Assembly (NCBI GenBank): GCA_039545315.1
Contig: BCIM01000004.1
Span: 186,001-250,000, forward strand
Direction: 5' to 3'
Origin: Kondoa malvinella
Lineage: Eukaryota; Basidiomycota; Agaricostilbomycetes; Agaricostilbales; Kondoaceae
Length of the DNA: 64,000 bases
In this document: one piece after another, positions 10,518-22,472 of the stretch
Layout: each line of letters begins with the position of its first letter
Position numbering within the stretch: the stretch's first letter is position 1
The notes under the pieces: generated by a model
Seen by the model: only the letters and a program-made list of their open reading frames with translations
The model's database searches: none
What the model was told of the DNA's origin: nothing
Made by a program: the position numbers and the translations under genes

Positions 10518-12224
10518 ATGTCTGCTGCACATACCCTTCCAGCTACGAGGAAGTATCCTCACCCTGCACCTTTGCCTTTGCTGTTCCGTAAGTCTGGAAA
10601 TCGCCATCATCACAAATTCGCTCATGTCTGGCCCTTAGAAACGCATGGAGCTGTTTATGAAGCAGTCTCGACGCCCGTCATACTGTTCTCCATCTATGCT
10701 TGCTTCATTTACCTGCTTGATCTTTACAATGTCGCGCCCAACCTGGGTGCTGGCGGATCGTCTCTCTCTGCCGTTTTGTCCGCTATCACTGGGTTGATGG
10801 TGTCATGCAAGTCATTGAATTGCTCGGTAGTAGGCGTGTGGCTCACGTCCATGCTTTAGATCGCAGCGGGTCTAGCTCTGAGCGCTGGCATGATGGTAAG
10901 ACTGAATCTCTCATTGCTGTCCTAGCTGATGTTGAGCAGGCAGGAGACTATGGAGCGGTCTCACGGCGACTTCGCGCACGCTACTGCGTACTCTATCAAT
11001 CGCTCTGCCTGAATTGGGAAGCGAGCATGATGCCGCTGTTCGCGATGTGCTTGGTTTAGTTGTAGCATTGCCATACGCTCTCAAGTATGCTTTTTCTCTC
11101 CCTTCTCTTCTTTCACTAACTGGGAATCAGACATCACCTGCGCGGTCAAGACCCGCTTTCATCCTCTAGCTTCCAAAACTTCTTACCTACCACTTTCCGA
11201 TCCGATCTACAAAACACCAGGTTACCTCGTCTTGAAGGTCCAGACGATAATGAAGTCTCGCGTAGCTTGAATGCGATGAACGACGATACGCGACAAGAGA
11301 TTGATGTTCGGAAAGGGTCGGTGACGGGAAGGAATGTGCCTTTGATGGTTATCAAAGAGCTACATCAACGTTTGGTCTCGCTTAGTAAGACTCGGTAAGC
11401 TATAGTTTGCGATGCTTCGCTTTTGCTGATTCTCGCCTCGTTCTTGCAGACCTGGGCAGGATTCCCCGCTACTCGATGGTCTCAATCTAGGGGTCAGTGA
11501 TGACAGGGTTTGTTCGATTTGAGCTAAAAGCCTGAATGTCTTTGACAGATTTGCCTGCAATGCTTGAAGGAGGCGACAGACGTCTGCACCCAGGCAGAGA
11601 GAATCAAGGACACGCCGATACCTGTTGTGCTTTGTATGTGCTGCTTCCTTTTATTTTTCCTGGCCATCTCGCTGATATTGAGCAGCTATCGTATGCTCTT
11701 TCCGAATCAGCAAAGTGTGATGTTGACGAGTCTGACACAGCACTTGCAACAAATGCTTTTCTGTGAGTGCTCCTGATCTTTCCTTACGGGACTTGATCTC
11801 ATTCGATCACAGTCTACTTGCTGGCTATACCACCCTCGCTAGTGAAGACCTTGGGCATCTTTACCATCGTGCGTGGGAAGCAGCATCTTTAGTCTAGGCT
11901 AATATAGTTGCTTCCTGACGTACAGCCAGCTACTGCGATCGCTACTTTTACCTACTTTGGTGTTGATCGTGCTGCGGAACAGCTGTCTGATCCGTTCGGT
12001 CAGGAAGGTGAGCCGCGCTGTCGAGTTCGCGAGTTTGGGATGATGATGATACTGCCCATCATAGCGAACGATCTACCTCTCGACCGCTTTGTTGCCGATA
12101 TAGAAGCCGGTTCGTTGTTCTTCTCCTGCATTGTACAAGTCTGATTGAGTATATAGAATACCGCGAGTATGTCGGCATCGCTCCAGCGCCAGTATACCAA
12201 GAGGAAGAGAAGAAGCAGCTATAA
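10518..12224 (+). CDS. Bestrophin-like anion channel (UPF0187 family)
   Basis: Membrane protein in about ten exons. The N-terminal exon gives HGAVYEAVSTPVILFSIYAC, a bestrophin-type first helix. Further joins give YRSGSSSERWHDGRRLW (family pattern FRTNxAYERWWEGRRLW), ERIKDTPIPVVLSIHLQQ, FYLLAIPPSLVKTLGIFTIP and QLSDPFGQEANDLPLDRF, all diagnostic of bestrophins. Two splice events are unusual. A GC-AG intron (10807-10859) is needed to read YRSGSSSERW, and a five-base exon CTATC (11686-11690) is needed to read VVLSIHLQQ. A possible intron at 10588-10638 is a multiple of three, so splicing there cannot be decided. Fungal members are presumed anion channels. The cellular membrane is not evident. 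Confidence 0.85.
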
Positions 12225-12347
12225 CATATCCAAATCGTTCATGCGCAATATACCGACAAGAAGAGGTGTATACCAGCAGCTAAACTATATCATGCATTTC
12301 GATCACTATCTCAGATTGCCACGTTCAACCTCTTGTCTCGCGCGACC

Positions 12348-14154
12348 ATGACTTCTGAGTCGCTTGAGCATTCGACAGAGAGCGATACCACCTTTGTAGA
12401 GATACCTAGGCCATCGCTTGATACATCTTCGGCAAATATAGATTCCAGCACGTATTCGCTGAAGTCGTCAAGTAGTTCGTCGGAAGAGGGTGTAACGTTG
12501 ATCGCGAGATGCAAGGATCTAGTAGAGCATGAGGACTGGCAAGCTCTGAGGGAGATAGCGTACGAAGCGGACGGGTTTCAGGAGGATAGCGTCAGGAAAG
12601 TCGTTTGGCCTTACCTGCTTGGTGTGAGGGGAGATGTTAAGGGCAAAGGCAAAGCAAAAGAAGTAGAGCACAGGGACGAGCATCAGGTGTCGCTAGATGT
12701 GAACAGGTCGTTCATACATCTGTTGAATGGTGAGTCAAGTCGGTAGTCGCGTCATGCGTGTCTGAAAGTACGGACAGGAGCGACGAAGCTGGAGAAACAA
12801 CGACGCAAAGAAGAGCTTAGTGAGCTCATCATACATGTGTTGCGCTCGTGGCCTGGTCTGCACTACTTCCAGGTCAGTGACTTGACCCTGTGCCTTCATT
12901 GGCTCAGGCCCTAGTCATTCGACAGGGTTATCACGATATCATGTCCATTCTACTTCTCGTCCTTGGCGATCTTGACCTGGCAAAGGCTTGTGCGGTCAAA
13001 ATGAGTTTGCACAGGCTGCGAGACAGCATGGGTCCCGGTTTGGATCCTGTCCTTGGTTATCTGAGGTGCGCTACATTGGTGTTTCGGTTGGTGCTGCTGA
13101 TAATGCTGGGCAGAATGATGAAAAATTTGCTAGCCCTGGTTGATCCAGCTTTATCAAGTCTGGTAGATCAGTGGGTTGATCATTCACATTGATGACACAG
13201 CTAAAGCATGGTGGCAGGATATCCGCGCTGCCATACTTCTCGCTATCATGGGTTCTGACGCTTCTCTCACATGACCTGGACTCCTTGCCAGCGATTTCGA
13301 GGCTCTTCGATGTGTTGCTCACTGAGAACCCTGCGTTTGTAGTCTATCTTGGTGTTGCTGTGCGTGATCATGTGTATGGATCGTCAAAGAGCTGAGGTCT
13401 AGCGCAGATGATTGAAGCAAAGAAGGAAGAACTAGCAGCGTTGGATCCAGATATGGCAGATGACCCAGCTATACTACATCATACTCTATCGAAACTACCT
13501 GCAATGCATCGACAGTCTTCTCCAGCATCTTCGCGACGAGCGAAATCCTCGTCCAACACAAACCAATCCGATTCTGATCTCGACACTATCCCTTCGTCAC
13601 TTTCCGCTTCATTTATCTCGGATCCCTCATCGAACGACAGACGCTCTCCTCGGTCTCTCAATTCCGATCTAGGCGTAGAAGCATACTCAGATCCAGATGT
13701 CTCCACACCGGCCTTCAGACCAGATCCCATTTCACCTCGTTCCCTCAACTATTCCGAACCTAATTCTCCGACTGGTCCATCTACTTCAGTCGAACATATC
13801 CTCTCTCATGCAAGAAGACTGTATCATCAATTCCCGCTCGATCATCCCAAACTGCGCGTGAATACCATAATGGGTCCCAAGAGCTGTATCCGGACATGGA
13901 GTCCGACACCTCGGCTAACTGATGAAGAAGCAGAGAGGATAGTCATAAAGGGGAAAGATATCGTGATACCTGAAGTCGAAGTCAAGCCAAAGCCAGTAGC
14001 GACACGACAGATTGGTAGGACACTGGCTATAGTCGGAGCGGTATCGGTCTTGCTTGCAGCGTATTATGGAAGACCGTATCTCGTTGGAGAGAAGCAGATA
14101 CCCTCGTGGTTGCTTGGTTTGGGAAAGAGGGTCATGTGGGTATTTGGGAGATGA
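12348..14154 (+). CDS. Membrane-anchored TBC-domain Rab-GAP (Gyp8/TBC1D20-like)
   Basis: Exons: 12348-12729, 12778-12872, 12926-13065, 13114-13162, 13201-13359 and 13408-14154. An acidic, Ser-rich N-terminus is followed by a TBC domain: RKVVWPYLLGV, then RSWPGLHYFQGYHDIMSILL, then ALPYFSLSWVLTLLSHDL, then RLFDVLLTENPAFVVYL. FQGYHD carries the Gln finger of the GAP reaction; the usual IxxDxxR Arg segment appears as SLDVNRSF. After a disordered insert, one hydrophobic helix near the C-terminus (TLAIVGAVSVLLAAYYG) would anchor the protein. That architecture matches Gyp8/TBC1D20, GAPs for Rab1/Ypt1 acting at the ER. Intron 13163-13200 is only 38 bases and is the least certain join. Confidence 0.85.
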
Positions 14155-14271
14155 ATGGAAGAGCGGCAGAACACAGTGTATCATAACTTGCATTTACGAC
14201 CATTTCATTCCCTTTTCTTCACTGCGTTGGGCATGAAAACTGCGAGTATACTTGTGAGTGATGTCCCAAGC

Positions 14272-15915
14272 CTAAACGTGAGTCGGCTCACACCACACTG
14301 CTGTCATGATGCCTAGCAGAGTCACCATAGCCGGAGGCAAGCTGCCAATGTCGGTTGCTTCTGCTAGCAGTCCAACTGACAGTGGTAGCAGTGCTGATCC
14401 ACCTTGACCAATACATGCGGCTAGTCCGATAGCAGCCGTATGGTGACTTCTCGGGGCGACACGGACAAAGAGCGATATCTATACATCGTTAGGTGTTGAA
14501 ATTCGAACAGACTTGACTAAGGCTGACGACCTGTAGGAACTTTAGCTGAGTTCCGCGCTGGAGCAGAAGAGAATATACGTTTGGATATATTGGACCAAGA
14601 GCAAAGCCAGCCAAAGACACGGCAACCGCATTGCCTACTAAAGATTTCACGAACCAAATGACGAATTGGAGACCAAGAGCTGAACCGAGATAGATAAAGA
14701 TGACGATGCGTTCGCCAAGCCAGAGCGTCAGTGGGACAGCTACGACGCGAGAGATAGCGATGCCAGCCCAGAAGCCGCTCGCTAGCAGGACGATCAGTCG
14801 TGATTAGGCCAGCAAAGGACTAAGCTTACAGACATAACCGGCCGACTCGCTGCCACCTCTTTCCTCCAGCAAAAAGGTTACGATCCAGCCTCCAAGAGCT
14901 ACTTCGCTGCCAACATAGATGCTGCGAGCATTGTAAGCAAAGTATAAGGCTTGTCCGGAAGACCAACAAAAGGAAGAGACTACCTAAGAGTCAGCGATAC
15001 ATCAGAAGCAGTTGCGATTGACGCACCACATGATCCAGACCGAGCGTAATCTCAGCACTTGCCGCAATGAGACATGCTGCACAACTCTTTGCTCCTCCGA
15101 TTGAGCAGGCCGTCCCTCTTCCCCTTCGTCTTCGTCCTGCACTGGACGAGGTATAGGCGCTTGCATTTCAGCTGATGCTAGTGTATCTAGCGGTATAACA
15201 GTCGTCGAGACCGGTTCCAGGTCGTACTGATGCGCAAGTTGGAACGAGTTGGTCAGAATGAGAGCATTGATAATCGTCAAAGCCATTGTCACAGCATAAA
15301 AGTAACGATATTGGATGCCAGTGCTGACGAAAGCTGTAGCGATCAAGGGCGAGAGCACACCACCGACTCCGTAAATACAATGCAAGATGCCGAGCTTGAG
15401 TTCTGCGCCAGGTAGGTTGGCTATGTAGGTGTTGCACTGGGCGTCGAGCAGAGCAGAGCCAAAACCGGATATGGCATAGGCGACGACCATTAGAGCGAAA
15501 GGTAGGGGTGCGATAATGAAGATGTAGGCAAGGGACTGGACTACGGCTGCGATGACTAGGAGTTTGCCCAAGCCATAGCGGCGAGTTAAAGGGACATTGA
15601 CCAGCGAGGCAGCTGCCGATTGTTCAGACAGAATCTGGACCGATAGCTTCTGGACTGACTGATCGATCCAATGAAGCCTCCGACGAATAGCAGCGAGACA
15701 ATTTCATAGTTGATGCCGTTGCGTCTCTATGCAGAAAGAGTTCACTCTGGATTGCCGGACAGACAGAAGCCCGATACCTGAATGTAGGGGAGAAGTGCGC
15801 CTGCGGTAGCGTCATGGAAGCCTATAGTGCCGACTGCATAATAGGTCGAGAAGATCTTGTAGTTTGTTCTATTGATCCATTTTGGCAGCCGACGCTGCTC
15901 AAGGGACTCGGCCAT
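14272..15915 (-). CDS. Major facilitator superfamily transporter, substrate unknown
   Basis: Minus-strand, multi-exon gene with a start at 15915 (MAESLEQRRLPKW). Readable segments include FSTYYAVGTIGFHDATAGA, a second-helix region and GSALLDAQCNTYIANLPGA. A long acidic cytosolic loop between helices 6 and 7 contains EDEGEEGRPAQSEEQ. The later helices include YVGSEVALGGWIVTFLLEE and ALGPIYPNVYSLLL. The YVGxExxxGGWIVTF motif is typical of a fungal MFS group related to the fucose permease fold. No substrate can be inferred. The C-terminus is uncertain: an in-frame stop lies at 14272, but a last intron could extend the protein by about 20 residues. It is convergent with the TBC gene. Confidence 0.75.
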
Positions 15916-16152
15916 TCAAGACAAAAAGCGCAGAAATGGCACAGAATAAGGTCGCAGAGCTAAATATGTACACGCAGAGTCGAGCGTCAAGAAGCGAATG
16001 AAAGATCTAGTCAGGCATGGTTGCAGCGAGAAAACATGATTGTATAGTTCTCGATCATTAAATGCAATTAGAATTGCTTGTAGTACAGCTCGAGCATTCC
16101 TTCCGTCAGACGTCTTGTCGGAATCGAGCAGGACAAACACGTGAGAGGCCTC

Positions 16153-16197
16153 GGAAGCCTTGATCCGACAACCGATTCATGGGTCAAAAAGGCTTCC
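16153..16197. repeat. Inverted repeat with 9-base arms
   Basis: GGAAGCCTT (16153-16161) and AAGGCTTCC (16189-16197) are perfect inverted arms separated by 27 bases. They sit in the divergent promoter region. They could pair as a cruciform or bind a dimeric factor, but no function is shown. Confidence 0.5.
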
Positions 16198-16225
16198 AGA
16201 AGCACGTGTTCTTGCCCAGAAACGA

Positions 16226-16245
16226 CCTATCCTCTCGAGGATAGG
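16226..16245. repeat. 20-base near-perfect palindrome
   Basis: CCTATCCTC and GAGGATAGG are perfect 9-base arms around a two-base TC centre. It lies about 20 bases past a CACGTG E-box in the divergent promoter, a position compatible with an operator for a dimeric regulator. Confidence 0.55.
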
Positions 16246-17027
16246 TAAAGTTGTCGACTATACCAAGATAGACTGCCTTTAATACCTCATGGCAGATTTC
16301 ATCATGGAGTCGAACTGCAGAAGAAATACACAGCGAGGTTAATAATGCCAGTGCGAAATACTTTTATCTGAAAGAGCATTGGCTTCGCGCCTTGGGCTAC
16401 ATTCTTAGTACGGAGGGCTATTGGAGAGAGGGAGGAGGTATTTTAATCCGAAAAACGTTCAAGCAATATTGCAAATTCTATCTGCTTCCTTTTAATTATC
16501 AGCTCTGTTCTGGTCCAGTCAATGCCCTTCGCCTATCAAGTCAATAATGCGTTGGCTGTATGGTTTCCCCTGGTCTTTGTCTTTTTGTCATGCCCCGTCG
16601 AGATGAAATTATTGAAAGGGTGCTACGGCTCATGCAGTACTGTCTATGCCCATCTATGCCTCTTTATCAGCCATATGATACTGTTCATTGCTGCGCTCTT
16701 TTGTCCATTCCGCTGTGACCGCTCCTCATTTTGTTCTTTCGCTTTCGCTTTACACATTTCGAGTGATACAGTCGTTTTATTGGCAGTCTTACCTGTTCTC
16801 GCCGTGCTGCGTCGCTGGGCTGCGAATACAAACTGACTATTTTCAAGGCCCATGTCCTATTGGAGCTGTACAGCACTGAACTTCTATAGAAGCCTGACCT
16901 TCGTACAAGTCATTGATACAGTCTAGAGCATAGTAGCATCTCTGTAGCTTCACAGTCAGCTAGACTATCTCCTTGCCCAACTTTGACGCGTTCCGACAAA
17001 AATGACATGCATTAACCAAAATCAACC

Positions 17028-19261
17028 ATGTCCGTATTCCACACGCCCCGCTACGGTCCCGAACTGACCTCTATGGCAATTCCAGGAGTGCCGTACAACT
17101 CATTAACCCAAAGGCAGAGTCCGTCAGGCGGTCGCAAGCCTTGATGGTCAACACTTCAGGCGTGCGCGCACTTTTTTTCTGCCTATGTCTTGGTCAAAGC
17201 GCTGACCGATGGATTAGGCTATTGGACTCGCTAATGTCGTCAAGAGTAACTTGGGACCGAGAGGAACAATCAAAATGCTCGTTGATGGGTCTGGTCAACT
17301 CAAATTGACAAAGGTGGCTTTGAAGCGCGGTCTGGCCGTATACTTGTCTCATAGCTTTGAACTCGCAGGACGGCAAAGTACTGCTCACCGAGATGCAGAT
17401 TCAGGTTCGTCAGAAGCACTGTTGCCAAAATATTGTCTGAACGATTTCCTACGAACAGAACCCTACAGCAGCTATGATTGCACGAACAGCAGTAGCGCAG
17501 GATGAACAAACTGGAGATGGCACAACCTCGACGGTCCTGCTGGTTGGTGAACTGTTAAAGCAAGCTGAGCGGTATACCAGCGAAGGCGTACACCCTCGTG
17601 TGATTTCAGAAGGCTTTGAAGTTGCTCAAAAGGCAGCTATGGAGGTACACACTTTCCTTTTAAGCTAGATCAAGGCTGATTATAATACAGTTCCTTGACA
17701 GTTTCAAAGTCGAGCAAAAGAAGCCAGATCACGCTACCCTCACTTCCGTAGCTCGCACATCCCTTTCAACAAAACTTCACGCCCGTCTAGCTACCTCTCT
17801 CGCTACTTCAGTAGTAGACGCCGTTCTTGCTATCAGACAAGCCTCCACCTCGAAATCAGGGCAACATGAACCTATTGATTTACACATGGTGGAAATTATG
17901 AAGATGCAACACAAGTCTGATTTAGATACCAGACTGGTCAGAGGGCTGGTCTTGGATCATGGAGCTAGACATCCGGATATGCCCAAGAAATTGGAGAATT
18001 GCTTTATCTTGACGCTGAACGTTTCGCTCGAGTATGAAAAGACGTGCGTTGCGAATGCCTATATTCAGCTTATACTGATGTAGGATTGTCCGGCGTACAG
18101 CGAGGTCAATTCTGGCTTCTTCTATAATTCTGCCGAACAACGTGAAAAGCTCGTCGAATCAGAAAGGCGATTCATCGATGCGAAACTACGCAAGATTGTT
18201 GAACTCAAGAAACACGTCTGCGATCAGGACGTATCGGATGGAAAGGATGCAAAGACTTTCGTCATCATCAACCAGAAGGGTATTGATCCGCTTTCGTTGG
18301 ATGTTTTGGCCAAGAATGGAATCATGGCGCTGAGAAGGGCCAAGAGGAGGAACATGGAGAGGTTCGTGCTTTGTCAAGCTGGCGTATCAGGCCTGTGTTT
18401 ACATCAGGAAATCGAACAGATTGCAGCTGGTCTGCGGTGGACAAGCTCAAAATTCGGTCGAAGACCTTACACCTGAAGTACTTGGGTATGCTGGTCTGGT
18501 ATACGAGCACACTCTGGGCGAAGAGAAGTTCACCTTTGTCGAAGACGTCAAGGATGCCAAGAGTGTTACTTTGCTCATTAAAGGTAAGTCTGGTCACCAG
18601 GTGCTTAATTCGAGCTGACCTGCCTCCGAACCGTCACAGGCCCAAACGCGTACACCATTGCCCAGATCAACGACGCTATCAGAGACGGTCTTCGCTCAGT
18701 CAAGAATGCGATAGAAGACGCATCCGTCGTACCAGGAGCAGGAGCCTTCGAGATTGCTTGCTGTGCTCATTTACAAAACGAAACAAAGAAAGCAGCCAAA
18801 GGACGTGCCAAGCTCGGCGTGCAAGCTTTCGCTGATGCCCTGCTCATCATTCCCAAAACACTCGCTCAAAACGGTGGTTATGATGTGCAAGAGTCAATTG
18901 TCGCTTTGCAGGATGAACAAGCGGAAGGTCATGTGGTTGGTATCGATCTCAAGACAGGCGACTGTTGTGATCCTACTACCGAGGGCATATGGGACAATTT
19001 GTCAGTCTCGTCCTATTCCAGGAGAGCCTAAACTGATTTGAATATCAAGCCGCGTCAAGAGGCAGTTGCTGCATTCCTGGTCAGTTCTGTATATCCTACT
19101 AATCTTACAGTGCTCACCCTCTTGTGCAGCTCTGTCATCGCTTCAAACATTCTAGGAGTGGACGAGATAGTGAGAGCAGGCAGAAGTGTAAGGCTATCTT
19201 GCATTAGCTCCAGAGTATTGCTGATGTGACCATGTAGTCACTGAAACCTGATGGGCAATAG
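17028..19261 (+). CDS. CCT6: Cytosolic chaperonin CCT/TRiC subunit zeta
   Basis: Multi-exon gene for a group II chaperonin subunit. Joined exons read [40 protein letters not shown] (the nucleotide-binding NLGPKGTxKMLV motif), [20 protein letters not shown] (the catalytic GDGTT loop) and VVPGAGAFE (VPGGGAxE-like). The zeta-type end [18 protein letters not shown] follows. It is one of eight subunits of the ring that folds actin and tubulin in the cytosol with ATP. The first coding exon is not settled. ATG 17028 has the best context (caaccATGtcc) but its frame does not join cleanly to LINPKAE, while an upstream ATG at 17002 can be spliced in frame. Everything from the second exon on is secure. 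Confidence 0.93.
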
Positions 19262-19651
19262 ATATATACGATAAAAGGCTCTAGATAATGCAGGCCCTAT
19301 TCTCGTAGACCTTTCTCCGCTTCGCATTGGACGGATTGAGCTTGTTTCCGCCTCATCCCGCGCAAGTCCACGCAGCTTGTTCTTGTGCCGCCGCAAAGAC
19401 CGTAACATGCTCGGGCAAACTCACCACTCAGAGGGCAAACTTAGAAGCGGATAATCCCCCACAGTCAAGTTTCTCCGCAGCTCGGTGGCCCGCGTTAGCG
19501 CGTTTCTGTCTTACTGTAAATCTACCTGCTCTTTGATTTCCCGCTTGTTCTTCAACTGTGATATACTCTATCACTTTAGAATACACAGTCAGTCTGCCAT
19601 CATTGCACCTTTTGTCTCCTTCCCGCTAATCATTTCTGCTTATCGCAGAAC
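19262..19651. other. Intergenic region, CCT6 to flavin monooxygenase
   Basis: 390 bases with the CCT6 3' end and the promoter of the monooxygenase gene. Nothing else was recognised. Confidence 0.5.
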
Positions 19652-22358
19652 ATGTCTATCGCAGATATCAGCCCAGCACACAAGGAATCCGAAACTCGTA
19701 ACCGTTATGAACCAATCTCAGCTCCAGGTATGCCTACATCTCGTTCAAAGGGACCTTACTAATGTTTGTGGCCAGGTTTCGATGAGTGTGTCTCTCTCGA
19801 TGGCAATGTGCTAGTTCGTGGCTGACGTGTCTTATAGCCCTTCTATCAAACCTCTTGTGAGTCTTCATCACCCTCGGCAGCCTACTCAATCTGATAACCC
19901 GGTTACAGGAAGCTGCTCGTGCGGCCCACAAATGGGTCTCCAATTTCCAAGAGGCATTGTCGAGCAAGAACATCGACAAGATTGTCGATGCTTTCCACGA
20001 GAGTGGTTGGTGGAGAGATATGCTTACAAGTGAGTGATTTCATCCTACATGTTTGAATTGACTTATACTTTGTTTAAGTCGACACTACCGATTTCAATTC
20101 GCTAAAGAGTATGTGTCTCGTTACGAGGGTAGGCCGCGGCTGATCATTTTTCGCAGAGGGAGACATTAAGGAATGCTTGAACCAATTTGGTGTTCCAGCG
20201 ATCAAGAACCTAAAGGTCGTCCGCCCTACCGATGGTGAGTTGCGTCTGCTCAAGTCGCCCGTTTCTCTCATTGACTTGCGATCATCTTTAGCATCCATTG
20301 TCCCTCTCGAGAACATCACCTGGGCTCAAGCCTATCTTACTTACGAAACCGACAAATGCCGCGGACAAGGTCTGCTACGTCTCATCAACGAGGATGGCAA
20401 GTACAACAAAGCTTACACCTTCTTTACTACAAGTACATTATTTGCCTATTTGCCATAAAGCTAGCTGATATCCTTGTTAAGTATGGGAAGTCAAAGGAGC
20501 CGAAGAGAATGCCTACGAGCGACGACCACAGGGCGCTGATGTGCACTCGGCCAATGCAAAGAACTGGAAAGATCTCAGAGCTGAAAAGGTATTTCCTCGT
20601 CTACACGTGTCCGGTTGCCACAAAATAAAAATGCTTCTATAAAGATCAAGTTCGAGAAGACTGAACCCACTGTTCTCGTGATTGGTGCTGGCCAGAATGG
20701 TCTGATGATTGCTGCCCGTCTCGGTGCTCTTGGCATCCCGACTTTGTGTCTTGACAAGAATGACAATGTGGGAGACAGTAAGCTCGACATCTACTTTGCA
20801 AACACTACTGACGGTGCACAGACTGGGCAAACCGCTACTACAACTTAGTCCTCCATGATCCTGTCAGTCTACAGCCTCTTTAGTAACAATGGCGCATCGC
20901 TCATGTCTATTACAGGTCTATGCGGATCATTTCCCATACCTTCCTTATCCACCTCACTGGCCCATCTTCACGCCAAAGGATAAGCTAGCGGGTTGGTTCA
21001 AGACGTACGCCGAAGCGATGGAGCTGAACGTTTGGACCAAGGCAACGATCAAAGGTGGCGCCACCTACGACAAATCAACCGGTAAATGGGACTGCACTGT
21101 TCACCGTGAAGGCTATGAGCCGAGGAAGATGAACCCCAAACACATTGTGCTCGCAACTGGTTTCTCGGGTGAAGCGAGAGTGCCCAAATTTGAAGGCATG
21201 TCAGACTTCAAGGGCACCGTCTGCCATTCTTCCAAGCATATTGGTCCCGATGGATGGAAGGGCAAGAACGCTGTTGTTGTGGGCTGCTGTAATTCAGGCC
21301 ATGACATCGCTGCCGGTATGTCTCGAATCCAGCCTGTGCTGGCCTTGCTGATTCCATTGATTAGACTTTTACGAGAACGGCGTCAACACTACAATTGTCC
21401 AGCGAAGCTCTACCTACGTCGTCTCATCAGAGCATGGTCTGCCAGGCTGGTAAGTCTGCAGGATCTTGTGTTCTTACCGATTTGCTCATGTCGACTACCT
21501 AGGTTGAACGGCTTTTATCAGGAAGGAGGCCCGTAAGTGCAACCTGCTCACCGTAGCGCGCAGAGACCGCTTACATGCATGCTTGTTCTAGCCCTGTTGA
21601 TGACGCCGATATCCTCTTCACTTCTCTGCCCATCCCTCTCGTCGAAGAATTCCACATTGAAGCGACCAAAAAGATTGAAGAGAAGGACAAAGCCATCCTC
21701 GACGGTCTAGAGAAGGTCGGCTTCAAGCTCAACCGATACAACTCTGGTCTTTTCATGAAATACTTTAAAGATGGCGGAGGTTAGCCCTTACTGCTACCGC
21801 TCCTTTTGTGGCTCGTCTAATCCTGGCGTTTAGGATACTACCTTGACGTCGGTTGCTCTCAGCTTATCGCCGATGGCAAGATCAAAGTCAAGCAAGGTCA
21901 AGAAATCTCCCGCTTCAAGCCTGATGGCCTCGAATTCGCCGATGGCACTTTCCTGCCAGCCGATATTGTGGTGCTTGCAACAGGCTATGGATCAATGCGT
22001 GACACTGTCCGAAGTGTGATTGGAGAAGACACTGCCAACCAGCTCCGCACATGCTGGAACGTGGACAAACAGGGCGAAATCCAAACTTGCTGGAGGAACT
22101 CGTTCGTCATCTCTCCTAACGTCGTAAAAGTAGTGCTTATGTGTCTACACAGAGGCGTCGAGGGCTTCTGGCTGCAAGCTGGCAACTTCTTCCAGGCTCG
22201 TTGCTTCTCTCGTCTGCTCGCATTGCAAATCCAGGCGATCGAACTCGGCTTGAACCCTAAGGATGCTCCTTACCCTGAGTGCGTTCAACGTTCCCTTCAG
22301 GGTAGCTTTTCTGACATGCAATTACAGCGAGAAGGAGAACAAGGACCCGAGATTCTGA
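19652..22358 (+). CDS. Flavin-containing monooxygenase with N-terminal extension
   Basis: Multi-exon gene, start at 19652 (MSIADISPAHKESETRNRYE). The first about 180 residues include AAHKWVSNFQEALSSKNIDK and DAFHESGWWRDML, which look like an SnoaL/NTF2-like domain as found in some fungal and plant relatives. The catalytic part has the FAD fingerprint VLVIGAGQNGLMIAARLGAL, the FMO-type motif FKGTVCHSSKH, the NADPH fingerprint NAVVVGCCNSGHDIA, and the late motif IVVLATGYGS. GVEGFWLQAGNFFQARCFSR is near the end. Together these fit a class B flavoprotein monooxygenase using NADPH and oxygen on a soft nucleophile or ketone. The substrate is unknown. The last intron (donor GTGCGT) is inferred; unspliced, the stop would fall at 22363. 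Confidence 0.88.
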
Positions 22359-22472
22359 TCTGATGACATGAAGAGAAGGACTGTATAGCTGTTTTACGAC
22401 CACTGTGTACTATGAGACTACTGAAATGAACCTGTTGATATCGCTTTCCTCTCTGCAACAACAAACTGGTCG

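Larger units (their letters stand above)
15916..17027. promoter_or_regulatory. Long divergent intergenic region between MFS transporter and CCT6
   Basis: At about 1.1 kb this is the longest gap in the window. It serves as 5' region for both neighbours. It contains two inverted repeats (16153-16197 and 16226-16245), an E-box CACGTG at about 16203-16208, and a T-rich stretch from 16470 to 16760. A 104-codon hydrophobic frame at 16522-16836 has no family match and is not called a gene. Confidence 0.5.

Noticed and set aside
16522..16836. Hydrophobic 104-codon frame on the plus strand
   Set aside because: T-rich DNA yields Phe/Leu-rich frames by composition alone; no family, and it lies in a promoter region with inverted repeats.
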